Of a stretch of 64,000 nt of DNA, positions 11,356 to 20,163 are shown in pieces. How positions within the stretch are numbered: position 1 is the first letter of the stretch; each line of letters opens with the position of its first letter. This DNA comes from Physcia stellaris (lineage: Eukaryota; Ascomycota; Lecanoromycetes; Caliciales; Physciaceae), in contig JABSSW010000024.1 of assembly GCA_018902385.1 (NCBI GenBank), positions 496,001-560,000 on the forward strand. Direction: 5' to 3'. The notes below the pieces were generated by a model. The model ran no database searches and was not told the origin of the DNA. It worked only from the letters and a program-made list of their open reading frames with translations. Made by a program: the position numbers and the translations under genes.

Positions 11356-11714
11356 GGTGACATTATGGTGCGATATTACAGCATTGACTGGTAATTGAGT
11401 CCTCCATTTTTTTCTCTAAAGTTACTCACCCAGATCTGTGCATAGTAGGACGTTCTGAGCCTCGACAGCTGCACATATTTTGATAGACTCGGATATAAGT
11501 AGGGCCGGTGTTGCCGTGCAGATTCTGGTGGAGCGAGTGGGGTTTTTGGCACATGTGAAAGCGGGCCGAACAGCCTTGAATGAAATGGACTGATCAGGCG
11601 ATGCTTCTTGCATGAAAAAGTCCAATTTTAACTTGCTCTTATCCAGTGCCAGGGAACATTCTAAAAACCTCGCTATTCATGACTGTCTCGTGCCCAGGTT
11701 GATATCCAATAGGG
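11356..11714. other. Intergenic, no gene seen
   Basis: The 359 bp between the LST8 start and the stop of the PLC-like gene. It should contain the LST8 promoter and the upstream gene's 3' end. No further signal was recognised. Confidence 0.5.
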
Positions 11715-13143
11715 TCAAAAGAAGCAAAGGTACACCAGCGTACTGCCGATCATCATTAACGATAAGTTGGGACTTGGTGACGAAGCCGCAGATCTTGCTA
11801 TTCCACAGCATGGGCCCGAGTAGGTGACATTGTTCATTTGAGCGGCAACCTCAAAGACTGAGCCTGGGTAGCTGCCGTCATTGTAGTAGTCTACGAGCAA
11901 AAAGTTGGGAGGTCGAGGCCACATAGCTGCGTAGTCCACTGATCAGCTTTTCATTCATAAGAGGCCAAGTATGGGACAGGTGTATACCTGCGCATTCACT
12001 CGCCATAGCTCCCAGACTACCCGTTCCGTTCACGGCGTTCGTCTCGTTGATCAATGTCGTAGTGGGCACCAAGAGACTAGTCCCCAGAGCAGTAATGTTG
12101 GTGTTCAGATTGTGGTTCGCCAAGTACATTCTCGAATTTGCATCTTCTGTGCTTAAGTTGGGTGGTCTTTCCACCGTACATGGGAAACTACGGTCAGTAG
12201 GACTGAATGGCGTCTCCCACATCTGACTAAATTCGTCCAGGACGTATGGAACGGCGGTCTGGTTGGCATTGTAGTCCATAAATATCACGACCCTCTTCTG
12301 TCTCAGAATCATCGAAGAAAGCGTTGGCCAATCAGTGACGTTCATAGGCACTTTTGTCGGTGTATACGCGTATCGACTGAGACCGGACGCTTCCAGTGGA
12401 GAAACGAAGTCCGTAACGGGTCTGAAATCGGCATTGCCAATAAGGAGGGTCACAACGTCAAATTCATGATCCTGAACCCACAGGGTGATGTTCCTGAAGT
12501 ATGATTCTGCGCTTCCAGCATTGAGGAGATCGCACGACGTGTGGCAGTAGTAGACAGTGTCGTTAACGAAATGCGTCTGACCCTGTAGCATCCGTATGCC
12601 ATCGTTGAGCTGAGCAACGACCCCGAACTCCTGGTTCGCGGCAGCGTTGTTCGGATTAACGAAGGGGGAGTTGTGCGCAGCCACATAGGTGATGTTGGAG
12701 TACGAGCGAGAACAAAGTTCAGGATGATTATTACAAGGTTGTGTATTTGTGGGCTGCGCTGAAGTCGACGTGCTAGTTGCATTCATAGACGAGTTGGTGC
12801 TTGAGGTTGTAGGAAAAGCACCTTGGCCACCTTCGAGGATCGTTACGGATCGGGAAGATGATGTACTACCCTCCCCTGAAGATGACGGGGACAAAATTGA
12901 GCCATTGGCAACAGCTATTGTAGTGGCGAGAAGCTCAGTAGCACCGCTGAGACTGCCCGAAGCGATGGTGCTTGTAGAGTTGTAGGTTAAATAAGAGACT
13001 TGAGAGCCGGTGGGAATTAGATCGCCGCCTGCGAAAGGAATTGAAGAAGGGATTTGCGAGCCGGTAAGAATAAGTTCGCTCGTCTCAGCTTGAGCGGAAG
13101 CTTGGATGGCAAGTACAAGTGAAAGTGAGAGGAGGTACAACAT
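11715..13143 (-). CDS. Secreted or GPI-anchored PI-PLC X-domain-like protein
   Basis: Two exons (minus), 11988-13143 and 11715-11938, with a 49 nt intron; 459 residues. The N-terminus is a signal peptide (MLYLLSLSLVLAIQASAQA). Residues ~20-135 are a Ser/Thr/Gly-rich stalk. The PLC-like phosphodiesterase TIM barrel follows: SNITYVAAHNSPFVNP carries the first catalytic His, DGIRMLQGQTH the Arg, VYYCHTSCDLL the second His, then LWVQDHEFDVVTLLIGN and RQKRVVIFMDYNAN. The second exon gives RPPNFLLVDYYN and ends in a Ser-rich stretch plus a hydrophobic tail (LSLMMIGSTLVYLCFF), which suggests a GPI anchor. Many N-glycosylation sites (NXS/T) fit an extracellular protein. Substrate is unknown in this fungal family. 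It is divergent from the SUR7-like gene. Confidence 0.85.
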
Positions 13144-13809
13144 TATTATAGACTAGAAGAAGATTGAAAGACTCCCGTAACGATATTGATGGGTTTACGG
13201 TAAGCAAAAAGAAAGCCCTTCAGATATCATTCTCAACTCCTCTCAGTGAACGATTCCGTAAAGTACATAGACATGGATTGATATGACAACGCCACTCGGC
13301 TGTTGCTCGCTGTCACCAAAACCCGACTCTGGGATATATGCTCCTAGTGTCTGTGTGTACCCCAAGAAACTCAAACGAGTTTGCCCAGCAGGCATCTTGG
13401 AAAATTATAGATTTACACGGCGCGTTTACGGGCGTCGTCATCGAAGCCCTGAGCGCTAGATTAGGCGAATATCGGGGAGGCCTGCCGAGAATCCGAGGGT
13501 GACGTCCTTCGTCTGACTTCTTGCGGATCGGTCGGCGTGAAGACGAAAATATCGCTATTGATTTCATTGCCCGCAGTAATACCTAAAATGCGAAGAATTG
13601 AATATCCACCTCATCGACTGTCTCTTCCTCCCAATATCTGATATTTGCAATCCTGACGAGTCTTCACTTCTACTTCTACTTCCCTCCCTCCATACATACA
13701 CTGATACCCTGCTGAATTCAATGATACAATCAAGTTTTCTGTCGACAACAGCTTTGATGCCGGGCTGAGCTTTTGACTCCTCATACTTTGACTGTCCCAG
13801 GTTTTCATT
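13144..13809. promoter_or_regulatory. Divergent promoter region PLC-like / SUR7-like
   Basis: The 666 bp separate two opposed start codons, both of cell-surface proteins. The stretch before 13810 is pyrimidine rich (13619-13690), as in many fungal promoters. No specific operator was recognised. Confidence 0.45.
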
Positions 13810-14854
13810 ATGGCACTACCGAGTTTCGTCTCTACACGCCGTAAGATATCGGAGAAGCCTGCCGCCTCACCCTTCTCAGAGTCCTCGCCACAAGGTACCA
13901 CTCCTCCCTATGCTATTCCACCATCCGATTCAACGATCAAACGTGCCACAAGAACTCGCTTGATATTCGCCCTTCTCACTTCTTTCTTCTTCCTCATCGC
14001 CCTCACCTTCCTCATCTTGGTGGAAGTCGGCAACGTCTCCGGCCATAAGCCTGTGGTCGGAAGCATTTGGTTCCTTAAGCTCGACCTGAGCCACATCATT
14101 CCTCAATCAGTACCGAACGCGGTACTGATCAATTCGATTGCCCGCACCCTGGGCTTGCATGACTTCTACCAAGTCGGCTTATGGAATTTTTGCGAGGGAT
14201 ACGGAATCCAGATCTCAGAATGTAGTAAGCCGAAAAACCTGTACTGGTTCAATCCAGTTGAGATCATTCTCAACGAGTTACTTGCTGGTGCAACAAGTAA
14301 GTTAACATCGCCGTTCGTTCGTCCTGGGCTAAAAGGCCCTCTCAGTCGCACTCCCGAACGACATCGTTACTGCCTTGGGTCTTGTACGCCACGCTTCACA
14401 CTGGATGTTCGCCCTCTTTCTTATTTCCGCTCCTCTTTCCTTTATTTGCATGCTTCTAACTCCTCTTTCCGTTTTCTCTCGCTGGGCCACATTGCCGATT
14501 GCGATTCTTTCCTTCGTATGTGCTCTAGTCACTACTGCCGCCTGCATCATCGCTACGACACTCTTTGTCATCTTCAAAAACGTTATCGTGTCCCAAGGAG
14601 AGGATATTAACATTGGAGCGGAGATCGGGGTGAAGATGTTCGCTTTCATGTGGATTGCGGCTGGGTTTAGCATCTTTGGCTGGCTAGTTCAGATGGGAAT
14701 GTGCTGTTGCTGTGCAAGTAGACGAGATGTAAAGAAAGGGAAGAAAGTTGGGAGGCGGAGTGCTTACCTCGACGGCGAGACGCCGGTCCGTGATCGACTG
14801 GTGGAGAAGAAGGAGCATGGAAGTAGAAGGATGTGGAGGAGGAAGAAAGCTTAA
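13810..14854 (+). CDS. SUR7/PalI-family four-pass plasma membrane protein
   Basis: Two exons, 13810-14296 and 14346-14854, with a 49 nt intron; 331 residues. A basic cytosolic N-terminus precedes a first membrane segment at about 50-75 (LIFALLTSFFFLIALTFLIL). A large loop contains YQVGLWNFCEGYG, the claudin-like GLWxxC signature of SUR7/PalI proteins, with a further Cys (ISECSKPKNLYWF). Three more hydrophobic segments follow the splice (HWMFALFLISAPLSFICML, a segment near ILSFVCALVTTAACIIATT, then MFAFMWIAAGFSIFGWLV). A CCCCAS Cys cluster and a long Lys/Arg tail end the protein. Family members mark eisosome/MCC membrane domains or act in pH sensing; which applies here cannot be told. Confidence 0.88.
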
Positions 14855-15744
14855 GAATGAGTGGCAACGACCCGCTCTCAAAGGCGGAAGCAGCTATTGT
14901 GGAAAGAAAACATCTTTGTGAACGTCAAGCTCTTGAAAGGGATTGAAGACGTTCAGTGGTGGTCCCTCGGAGCGCAAGGGTCATCTCAGTGGAAGCACTA
15001 GGACTCGACTCACGCAACATGGATTACTGGCATTAAAGAGATAAAGCTTCGTGACTCTGCGCCTGCTTCTATCAACATTCGAGGCACTGAAGCCCAATTA
15101 TTTCCCATCCGTTCAACCTAAAGGGTCCGTTCCTAGTCCATATTGTCTGCTTCCAGTCCCAAGCAAGCTCCTAGCCGTTCTACCTCGAGGGTTCGATCTG
15201 GTCACCTCTGACTCTACTCTTTACAGACAAAACAAAACCGATCCATGCTCCAGCCGTTCTACCGCAAGGGGTCCGATCCTGGTGCATTTGTCCCACCGAA
15301 ACCAATCATTGTTCCAGCCGTTCTACCTGAAAAGGGTCCGTTCCTGGTTCATTGATGGTGTGAAGTTTTCGAGTCTGTGAAATGGCGATACGAGCTTTGT
15401 GGAGTATTCTTGCCTCAACCTAGAAGCTAGGGATCGGAATAACTCTTTGTTGATGGCAATCTTATGCTATCTTAAGGAGATGGTGGAGTCGTTGTGTCCC
15501 CCAAGATAAATTGTTCAATTAACGAGACTGATGCGGCAGAATGCCGTTCGTGGTCTCTGGGAGTTCGAAGCTTTGGTGTGTGAGAAAAAGCAGAAAGCAG
15601 AAAGCACAAAAACAAGAACAAGGAATAACAGATCGACGCTGTAACTGGCGCCCAGAGCCGTGGATTGCAGATGATCGAGGGACATAAAGAGGACCGTCCT
15701 CTGCGTCATACTGACACTCGCGGGTGCTTACGATTCAGAAGACA
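14855..15744. other. Intergenic with degenerate short repeats
   Basis: The 890 bp between the SUR7-like gene and the large AT-hook gene. Its centre holds four degenerate copies of a ~32 bp motif (separate entry). I see no coding region. Confidence 0.5.
15108..15350 (+). repeat. Four degenerate copies of a ~32 bp motif (CCGTTCTACC...GGGTCCGATCCTGG)
   Basis: Copies begin near 15108, 15174, 15253 and 15318 (spacing 66, 79 and 65 bp). The best-kept parts are GCCGTTCTACC and GGGTCCGATCCTGG, separated by a variable 3-6 bases. A fifth copy lies at 19560-19591 beyond the next gene. The second copy contains GGGTTCGATCTGG, which resembles a tRNA B box, but no A box or cloverleaf could be drawn. The type of repeat is unknown. 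Confidence 0.6.
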
Positions 15745-18591
15745 TCACAACTCCTCTTCGGCCTCCTCTTCCTCCCTGTTGACGATCGTCATCGGTTGTG
15801 GCTGGGCTTTGTGACGTCGCGGGTATCTACTATTTGTTTGCTTCTGGACCCTCCCATCTGTGACACCCTCCAGCTTGACAGTAGCCGGCTTGGTGTTCGT
15901 CTTAGGGCCTCTGCGGGTGCGAGTGGGCGCAATCACTACAGCTGGGCTTGGGGCTCGAGGCTCTGTGTTGACCGACTGGCCAGTGATGTTCTTTCGTGGT
16001 CGTCCCGGACGTCGTTTAGCAGGCTGTTCCATTACAGAGACCTCTTCATCTTCCTCCTTGATTGGTACGAGATCGTCTATACCTTCGCTCGTGTGTTGCT
16101 CTAACGCAGACATGGTCTCTTTCTTTGTCTTGGTGCTTGTTGACCTCTTGGTCTTGGCCTTCCTATCAGTAGTCATAGTCTCTGCTACTTCATTGGCAAC
16201 GGTGGCTGACATAGCTGGACCAGCCTCAGATGCCTGCTCGTCAACAGTATGGGGCTTGAAGGCATTGTCAGCCTCCCACTGGCCTCTCCCATGAGACTCT
16301 CCCAGGCTTCTCTCAAGAGGCTTGGTTGTTCGCGGTTCACAATCAATGGGTGGACTATTGCTTTGATGGGCAGCCTTTAGACCGCTCCAGTCATCAGCAC
16401 CCGGATTTTCGATGACATCTTCAACTCCATAGAGTGTTTGGTCAACGATGTGACCTGATATATCTCGACTTGGCCTTGTGCGGTCGATCGATGCATGAGT
16501 ATTGTCACCAGTGGCAAACTCATCCTCGTCAAGTCTTATCCGCTTTGACTGCCGATGAACATCATTGTCGGAGTCCCTTCGTCGACCCCGTTTGCTGCCA
16601 GCGAGGGTTTGAGCCCCTTGCACTGGTGGCGGACCAGACACACCAGCACCGCTTTCTGTTCCAAATCCGAGTCTCTCGTTGGCGTCGTCTACATTGTTGG
16701 TGTGAGATCGATCATCTGTCGAGAATGTAGGTGATGCGGTAACTGTTGTAGTTGCTACTGATACGCCAGGAGCTTGAGTATTCGATGTCAATTGAGGTCG
16801 CTGCGGGGCTGCAGATTGGCCTACGGCTGCAGCCGGCTCAGAAGGAAGGCTGCTGGCGAGAGGTGCGCTAGGGACGTGGTCCGATGATGTCGAATTTGGC
16901 AATGTATTCATCTGGGCCTGACCTTCCACTTCGTTCTTCTTGGATGAAGAAAGCGATGTAAGGGTTTGCATTTTACTCTTGATTTCTTTGGTCAGGATGC
17001 CTTGCTGGACTTTTTGATTTCGTATCTCGCTGTTGATCTTATCCAAGTCCTTCTTTCTCTCCCGGCATTGATGATTCACATCGTCATACTTCCTCTGCCA
17101 ATCTAAAAACTCATGCGACTTCTCCTTCAAGATTTCAGCTCTCCTACTCTGTCTTTCCTGCTCCAACGTCCCTTGAAATTCCGCCTTACATTTCTCCCTC
17201 TCCTCTTTACGGATGTCGTCGTACACAGCCTGCACAAGCTGCTCCCGGACTTTGGATTTCAATTCCTCTCGGAGTTCAGCTTCGATCCGTGGGGTCTTTT
17301 CTTCACGCATCTTCGCCTCTAGAAGCGTTTCATGACATACAGCGGAGCTTACGAAAACCCTGTCAATGTGTTCTTCAATAACCCTTGTAGCTGCGTGTCG
17401 GATATGACCTACCAAGCCTTCCAATATAGGCTCGAGTTGGTGGTACAGTATTGCGGATATTGTGTCCCTGAGTGGATTGTAAGCTTCCGAGCGATGCTCG
17501 GGCAAACCCGGTGGACGAGGAACCGAGGGGTCCAACCACGCCATTGTTTGATCGTTGATGTTGAATGGGGCTTTGGTCAGTGGTGTAGAGAGAGATGTGG
17601 GCGGCCCATTATCTGCGGGAGGCTGCTGTGCCGAAGTCTGCGACTTTGAGAGTGTTGCATCAGCTTCACCGGTTGCAGTGAGCGGAGCTTGGGACGCTGG
17701 TGCGGGCGATGAAGGCTTTCCCTTTGGTATATTTGATGTCTGGCCAAAGCTACTCTTCATAGGAAGCCGTGCCGGCTGCACCGTACTACTAGGCGCTATC
17801 GTCGGAGACTCTGCAGAGCTGTCCTCAGAAGACACCTTTGGCTTTCCCTTCGGTATATTGGATGTCTGTCCAAAGGCACTCTTCGTAGGAGGCATCGCAC
17901 CAGCAGGCGCTGTCGGCGGAGACTCTGCAGCGCTATCCTCGGAAGAGACCTTCGGCTTTCCCTTCGGTATATTTGATGTCTGGCCCAAAGTACTCTTCGC
18001 AGGAGGCCGTGCCGGCTGCGCCTTATAATCCGGGTGGTCCGGTGTTATCAACTCAGGAATTTGGTCAAACGCTCCTGCTGAGCTATCCTGTGGTGGAGCA
18101 GTCGAAGCTGAGAACGTTCCTGATGCAGGAAGTGGTGCGAATGCGCCTGCTGGGCTGCTCTGTGGTGAGGCAGTCGATCCTGGGAATATTGCTGGTGCAG
18201 GAATTCGTGCGAACGCTCCTGCTGGGCCGTTCTGTGGTGCGGTGGTTGATGCCGAGGACTTATGTTTCGATGAGTTGCTGAGAGGCCCTCGGGCTGGAGG
18301 TGCCATTGGACCGGACGCCTGCTGTTTGGGTGTCGTCGATGCTGCTGGCGCCGAGGAAGGGAACCCCGATGAGGTTGCTGCGCCATTATCGGAAGTCGAT
18401 GATTGGCTCTCCGTAGGAGCAACCGCTTTGGATTTCTTTGATGCTTTTTTGGTCTCAGTGGATTTTGTGGTGGGAGCGAAAGGCTCAGTTTCCCTCACGT
18501 ATCTCCCGCCGAAGAAATTGAGTGCGTGCGTCGGGGAGTTTAGTTTCTTTGATTCTGGACTGGAGGGAGGGGATGGGGTATTTTGCTCCAT
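15745..18591 (-). CDS. Large low-complexity AT-hook/coiled-coil protein, function unknown
   Basis: One uninterrupted frame of 948 residues from ATG 18591. I do not recognise a named family. Residues 1-380 are Pro/Ser/Ala/Thr rich with two internal repeat sets: a 24-residue unit containing AGAF at about 119, 143 and 167, and a 40-residue unit (FGQTSNIPKGKPKVSSEDS) at about 193, 233 and 273. Residues ~385-560 are a highly charged helical region (IEEHIDRVF, EELKSKVREQLVQAVYDDIRKEEREKC), probably coiled coil. Basic clusters (KRGRRRD, RQSKRIRLDEDE near 682) look like nuclear signals. Near 857-865 stands a canonical AT-hook, RRPGRPRKN, binding the DNA minor groove. The C-terminus is RYPRRHK...EEEEAEEEL. 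A nuclear or chromatin role is inferred from these. Rapid repeat evolution suggests a lineage-specific protein. Confidence 0.8.
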   Translation of the reverse strand: MEQNTPSPPSSPESKKLNSPTHALNFFGGRYVRETEPFAPTTKSTETKKASKKSKAVAPTESQSSTSDNGAATSSGFPSSAPAASTTPKQQASGPMAPPARGPLSNSSKHKSSASTTAPQNGPAGAFARIPAPAIFPGSTASPQSSPAGAFAPLPASGTFSASTAPPQDSSAGAFDQIPELITPDHPDYKAQPARPPAKSTLGQTSNIPKGKPKVSSEDSAAESPPTAPAGAMPPTKSAFGQTSNIPKGKPKVSSEDSSAESPTIAPSSTVQPARLPMKSSFGQTSNIPKGKPSSPAPASQAPLTATGEADATLSKSQTSAQQPPADNGPPTSLSTPLTKAPFNINDQTMAWLDPSVPRPPGLPEHRSEAYNPLRDTISAILYHQLEPILEGLVGHIRHAATRVIEEHIDRVFVSSAVCHETLLEAKMREEKTPRIEAELREELKSKVREQLVQAVYDDIRKEEREKCKAEFQGTLEQERQSRRAEILKEKSHEFLDWQRKYDDVNHQCRERKKDLDKINSEIRNQKVQQGILTKEIKSKMQTLTSLSSSKKNEVEGQAQMNTLPNSTSSDHVPSAPLASSLPSEPAAAVGQSAAPQRPQLTSNTQAPGVSVATTTVTASPTFSTDDRSHTNNVDDANERLGFGTESGAGVSGPPPVQGAQTLAGSKRGRRRDSDNDVHRQSKRIRLDEDEFATGDNTHASIDRTRPSRDISGHIVDQTLYGVEDVIENPGADDWSGLKAAHQSNSPPIDCEPRTTKPLERSLGESHGRGQWEADNAFKPHTVDEQASEAGPAMSATVANEVAETMTTDRKAKTKRSTSTKTKKETMSALEQHTSEGIDDLVPIKEEDEEVSVMEQPAKRRPGRPRKNITGQSVNTEPRAPSPAVVIAPTRTRRGPKTNTKPATVKLEGVTDGRVQKQTNSRYPRRHKAQPQPMTIVNREEEEAEEEL
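17695..18015 (-). repeat. 120 bp in-frame tandem repeat (three units) inside the AT-hook gene
   Basis: Units recur at 120 bp spacing on the plus strand near 17712, 17832 and 17952, each with GGCTTTCCCTTxGGTATATTxGATGTCTGxCC. The period is a multiple of three, so unit number can change without breaking the frame. They encode the 40-residue repeat; the last unit in protein order is shortened. Confidence 0.8.
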
Positions 18592-19559
18592 GGTCGACTG
18601 CGGCTATTTCTGCTATGACTGCGATGGTGCAAGGAGGTAGACCTCAATAGGGTTTTAGAGTTGGGGAAAGGGATGTAAGTGCTTTCTCTCTAGCTCTTTC
18701 GAAGAATGCAGGAGATGCTTGTGGAAGTTTCTCAGAATATAGGGGTTGATGTCGATGGTCAAACACAGTGGTTTGTGGGCAAAAGAATCTCAAACGTTAC
18801 TTCGAGTAAAATGTTTTGGGAAAAGAAGGGGAGACTGAGGAGTTAAAGAAGTGGGCTAGGTCGCCCCTCGGGGGATTGAGTGTTGTTGTCAAGCTGGGAG
18901 ATTTAACAAACACCGATTATTCACTCCTTGTCACTCTGGATGTGTTTGGAGGGGGCGGAAATTGCCATCTTATCACTTTTATTTTCGAACACCCATGTTA
19001 TAAGAGGTATCACGCGCGAAAGTCGACGCAGATAGAAGCTACCGTGGCTGTGATCAAGGAGAGGGAGCATACTAGGCTGGTGTCATCCCCGTGGGGATGC
19101 GGCGTTGTTGTCAAAAACGCAGGAACAAGCCAATGAATGCGGCAATCGATTTTCCAAGATCACCATCATAGGCGCTTTCACGCATATTCCCTGGCTTGGA
19201 ATGATGTGCGAAGAGAGTCTACCCTAGACTCCATGCCTTCGAGAGCTTGATATCTCTCGTTGGCTACTTGCAGCATAAAGATGAGATAGGAATAGGCTTA
19301 TTCCTTCTTGATTAACCAACCAGTCGTCTATCTAAGTTGGTTTGGCTGGGAGAATTGCATCTTTTTGGTAACAAGTAGACAGGAATTGGGGCGCTCATAG
19401 TTAGGAGTCGCTCAGCAAACACAATATAATCTCAAGACTTGAATTCTGTATCATGGTAGCTACTTCGCTCGATCACGACTATGCAAAGGGCCACATTAAC
19501 TTGGGATTTTAATTTTTTTTTGGGCTCTATCTATCTATTTTCTATCTATCATTGCTCCC

Positions 19560-19591
19560 CCAGCCGTTCTACCTCTCGGGTCCGATCCTGG
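19560..19591 (+). repeat. Isolated fifth copy of the ~32 bp CCGTTCTACC/GGGTCCGATCCTGG motif
   Basis: It reads CAGCCGTTCTACC, four variable bases, then GGGTCCGATCCTGG. It nearly matches the copy at 15251-15283 on the same strand, although a 2.8 kb gene lies between them. Confidence 0.65.
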
Positions 19592-19646
19592 AGTTGCTGC
19601 GCAAAAATCAAAGGGAAGAAATATGGGTAATATCGGCCATAGAGTA

Positions 19647-19940
19647 CCTGTCGTTCAATCCACGTTGGTGGAGCTCGACAGGGCGTTGATATGGCGGTCA
19701 ATGCTGGTGGTGGTATTGGAAATGGGGAAGCGGAGCTGTCATCCATGTAGTGCCTGTCGTTCAATCCACGCTGGTGGAGCTCGATAGGGCGGTCAGTGCC
19801 GGTGTTGGTATTGGAAATGGGGAAGCGGAGCTGTCGTCCATATCGTACCTGTCGTTCAATCCACGCTGGTGGAGTTCGATAGGGCGGTCAGTGCTGGTGT
19901 TGGTGTTGGACATGGGGAAGAGAAGCTGTCATCCATAGAG
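19647..19940 (+). repeat. Tandem repeat, three units of about 95-106 bp
   Basis: Units begin CCTGTCGTTCAATCCACG at 19647, 19753 and 19848. The first has an extra ~10 bp around TTGATAT. Each unit ends GGGAAG(C/A)GGAGCTGTC(A/G)TCCAT or a close variant. Units differ by scattered substitutions, so the array is not brand new. It is noncoding as far as I can see. Confidence 0.85.
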
Positions 19941-20163
19941 AATCCCGGGGAAGACTCGATCCAACTGGATTCCAATTCGCTATCCGCTATCGGGTGTGTG
20001 TGGCGGCGGTGACTGAAACGATGAGACGCTAAATCCAATAAAGGGGAACATGAAATGGGAAACGCAAGTTGTTTTCGTGAAGACCTGCGGAAAGTATGTG
20101 TGACTCTTGCGATGTGGCTGGAAAGTCGCGGTCTGGTTGTGAAGTGTTGGAGACAGGGAGGCG

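Larger units (their letters stand above)
18592..20163. other. Intergenic with repeats, no gene seen
   Basis: About 1.57 kb upstream of the AT-hook gene and downstream of the next coiled-coil gene. It includes a fifth copy of the 32 bp motif (19560-19591) and a ~97 bp tandem repeat (19647-19940). The frame at 18816-19136 has no motif and lies in G-rich low-complexity DNA, so I do not call it. Confidence 0.5.

Noticed and set aside
15181-15195. tRNA B-box-like GGGTTCGATCTGG
   Set aside because: No A box at the right distance and no cloverleaf could be folded, so no tRNA gene was called.
18242-18640. Plus-strand frame opposite the AT-hook gene
   Set aside because: Shadow of a repetitive Ser/Pro/Ala-rich coding strand.
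19647-19940. Tandem repeat considered as a CRISPR array
   Set aside because: Only three ~97 bp units, contiguous with no unique spacers, in a eukaryotic genome.
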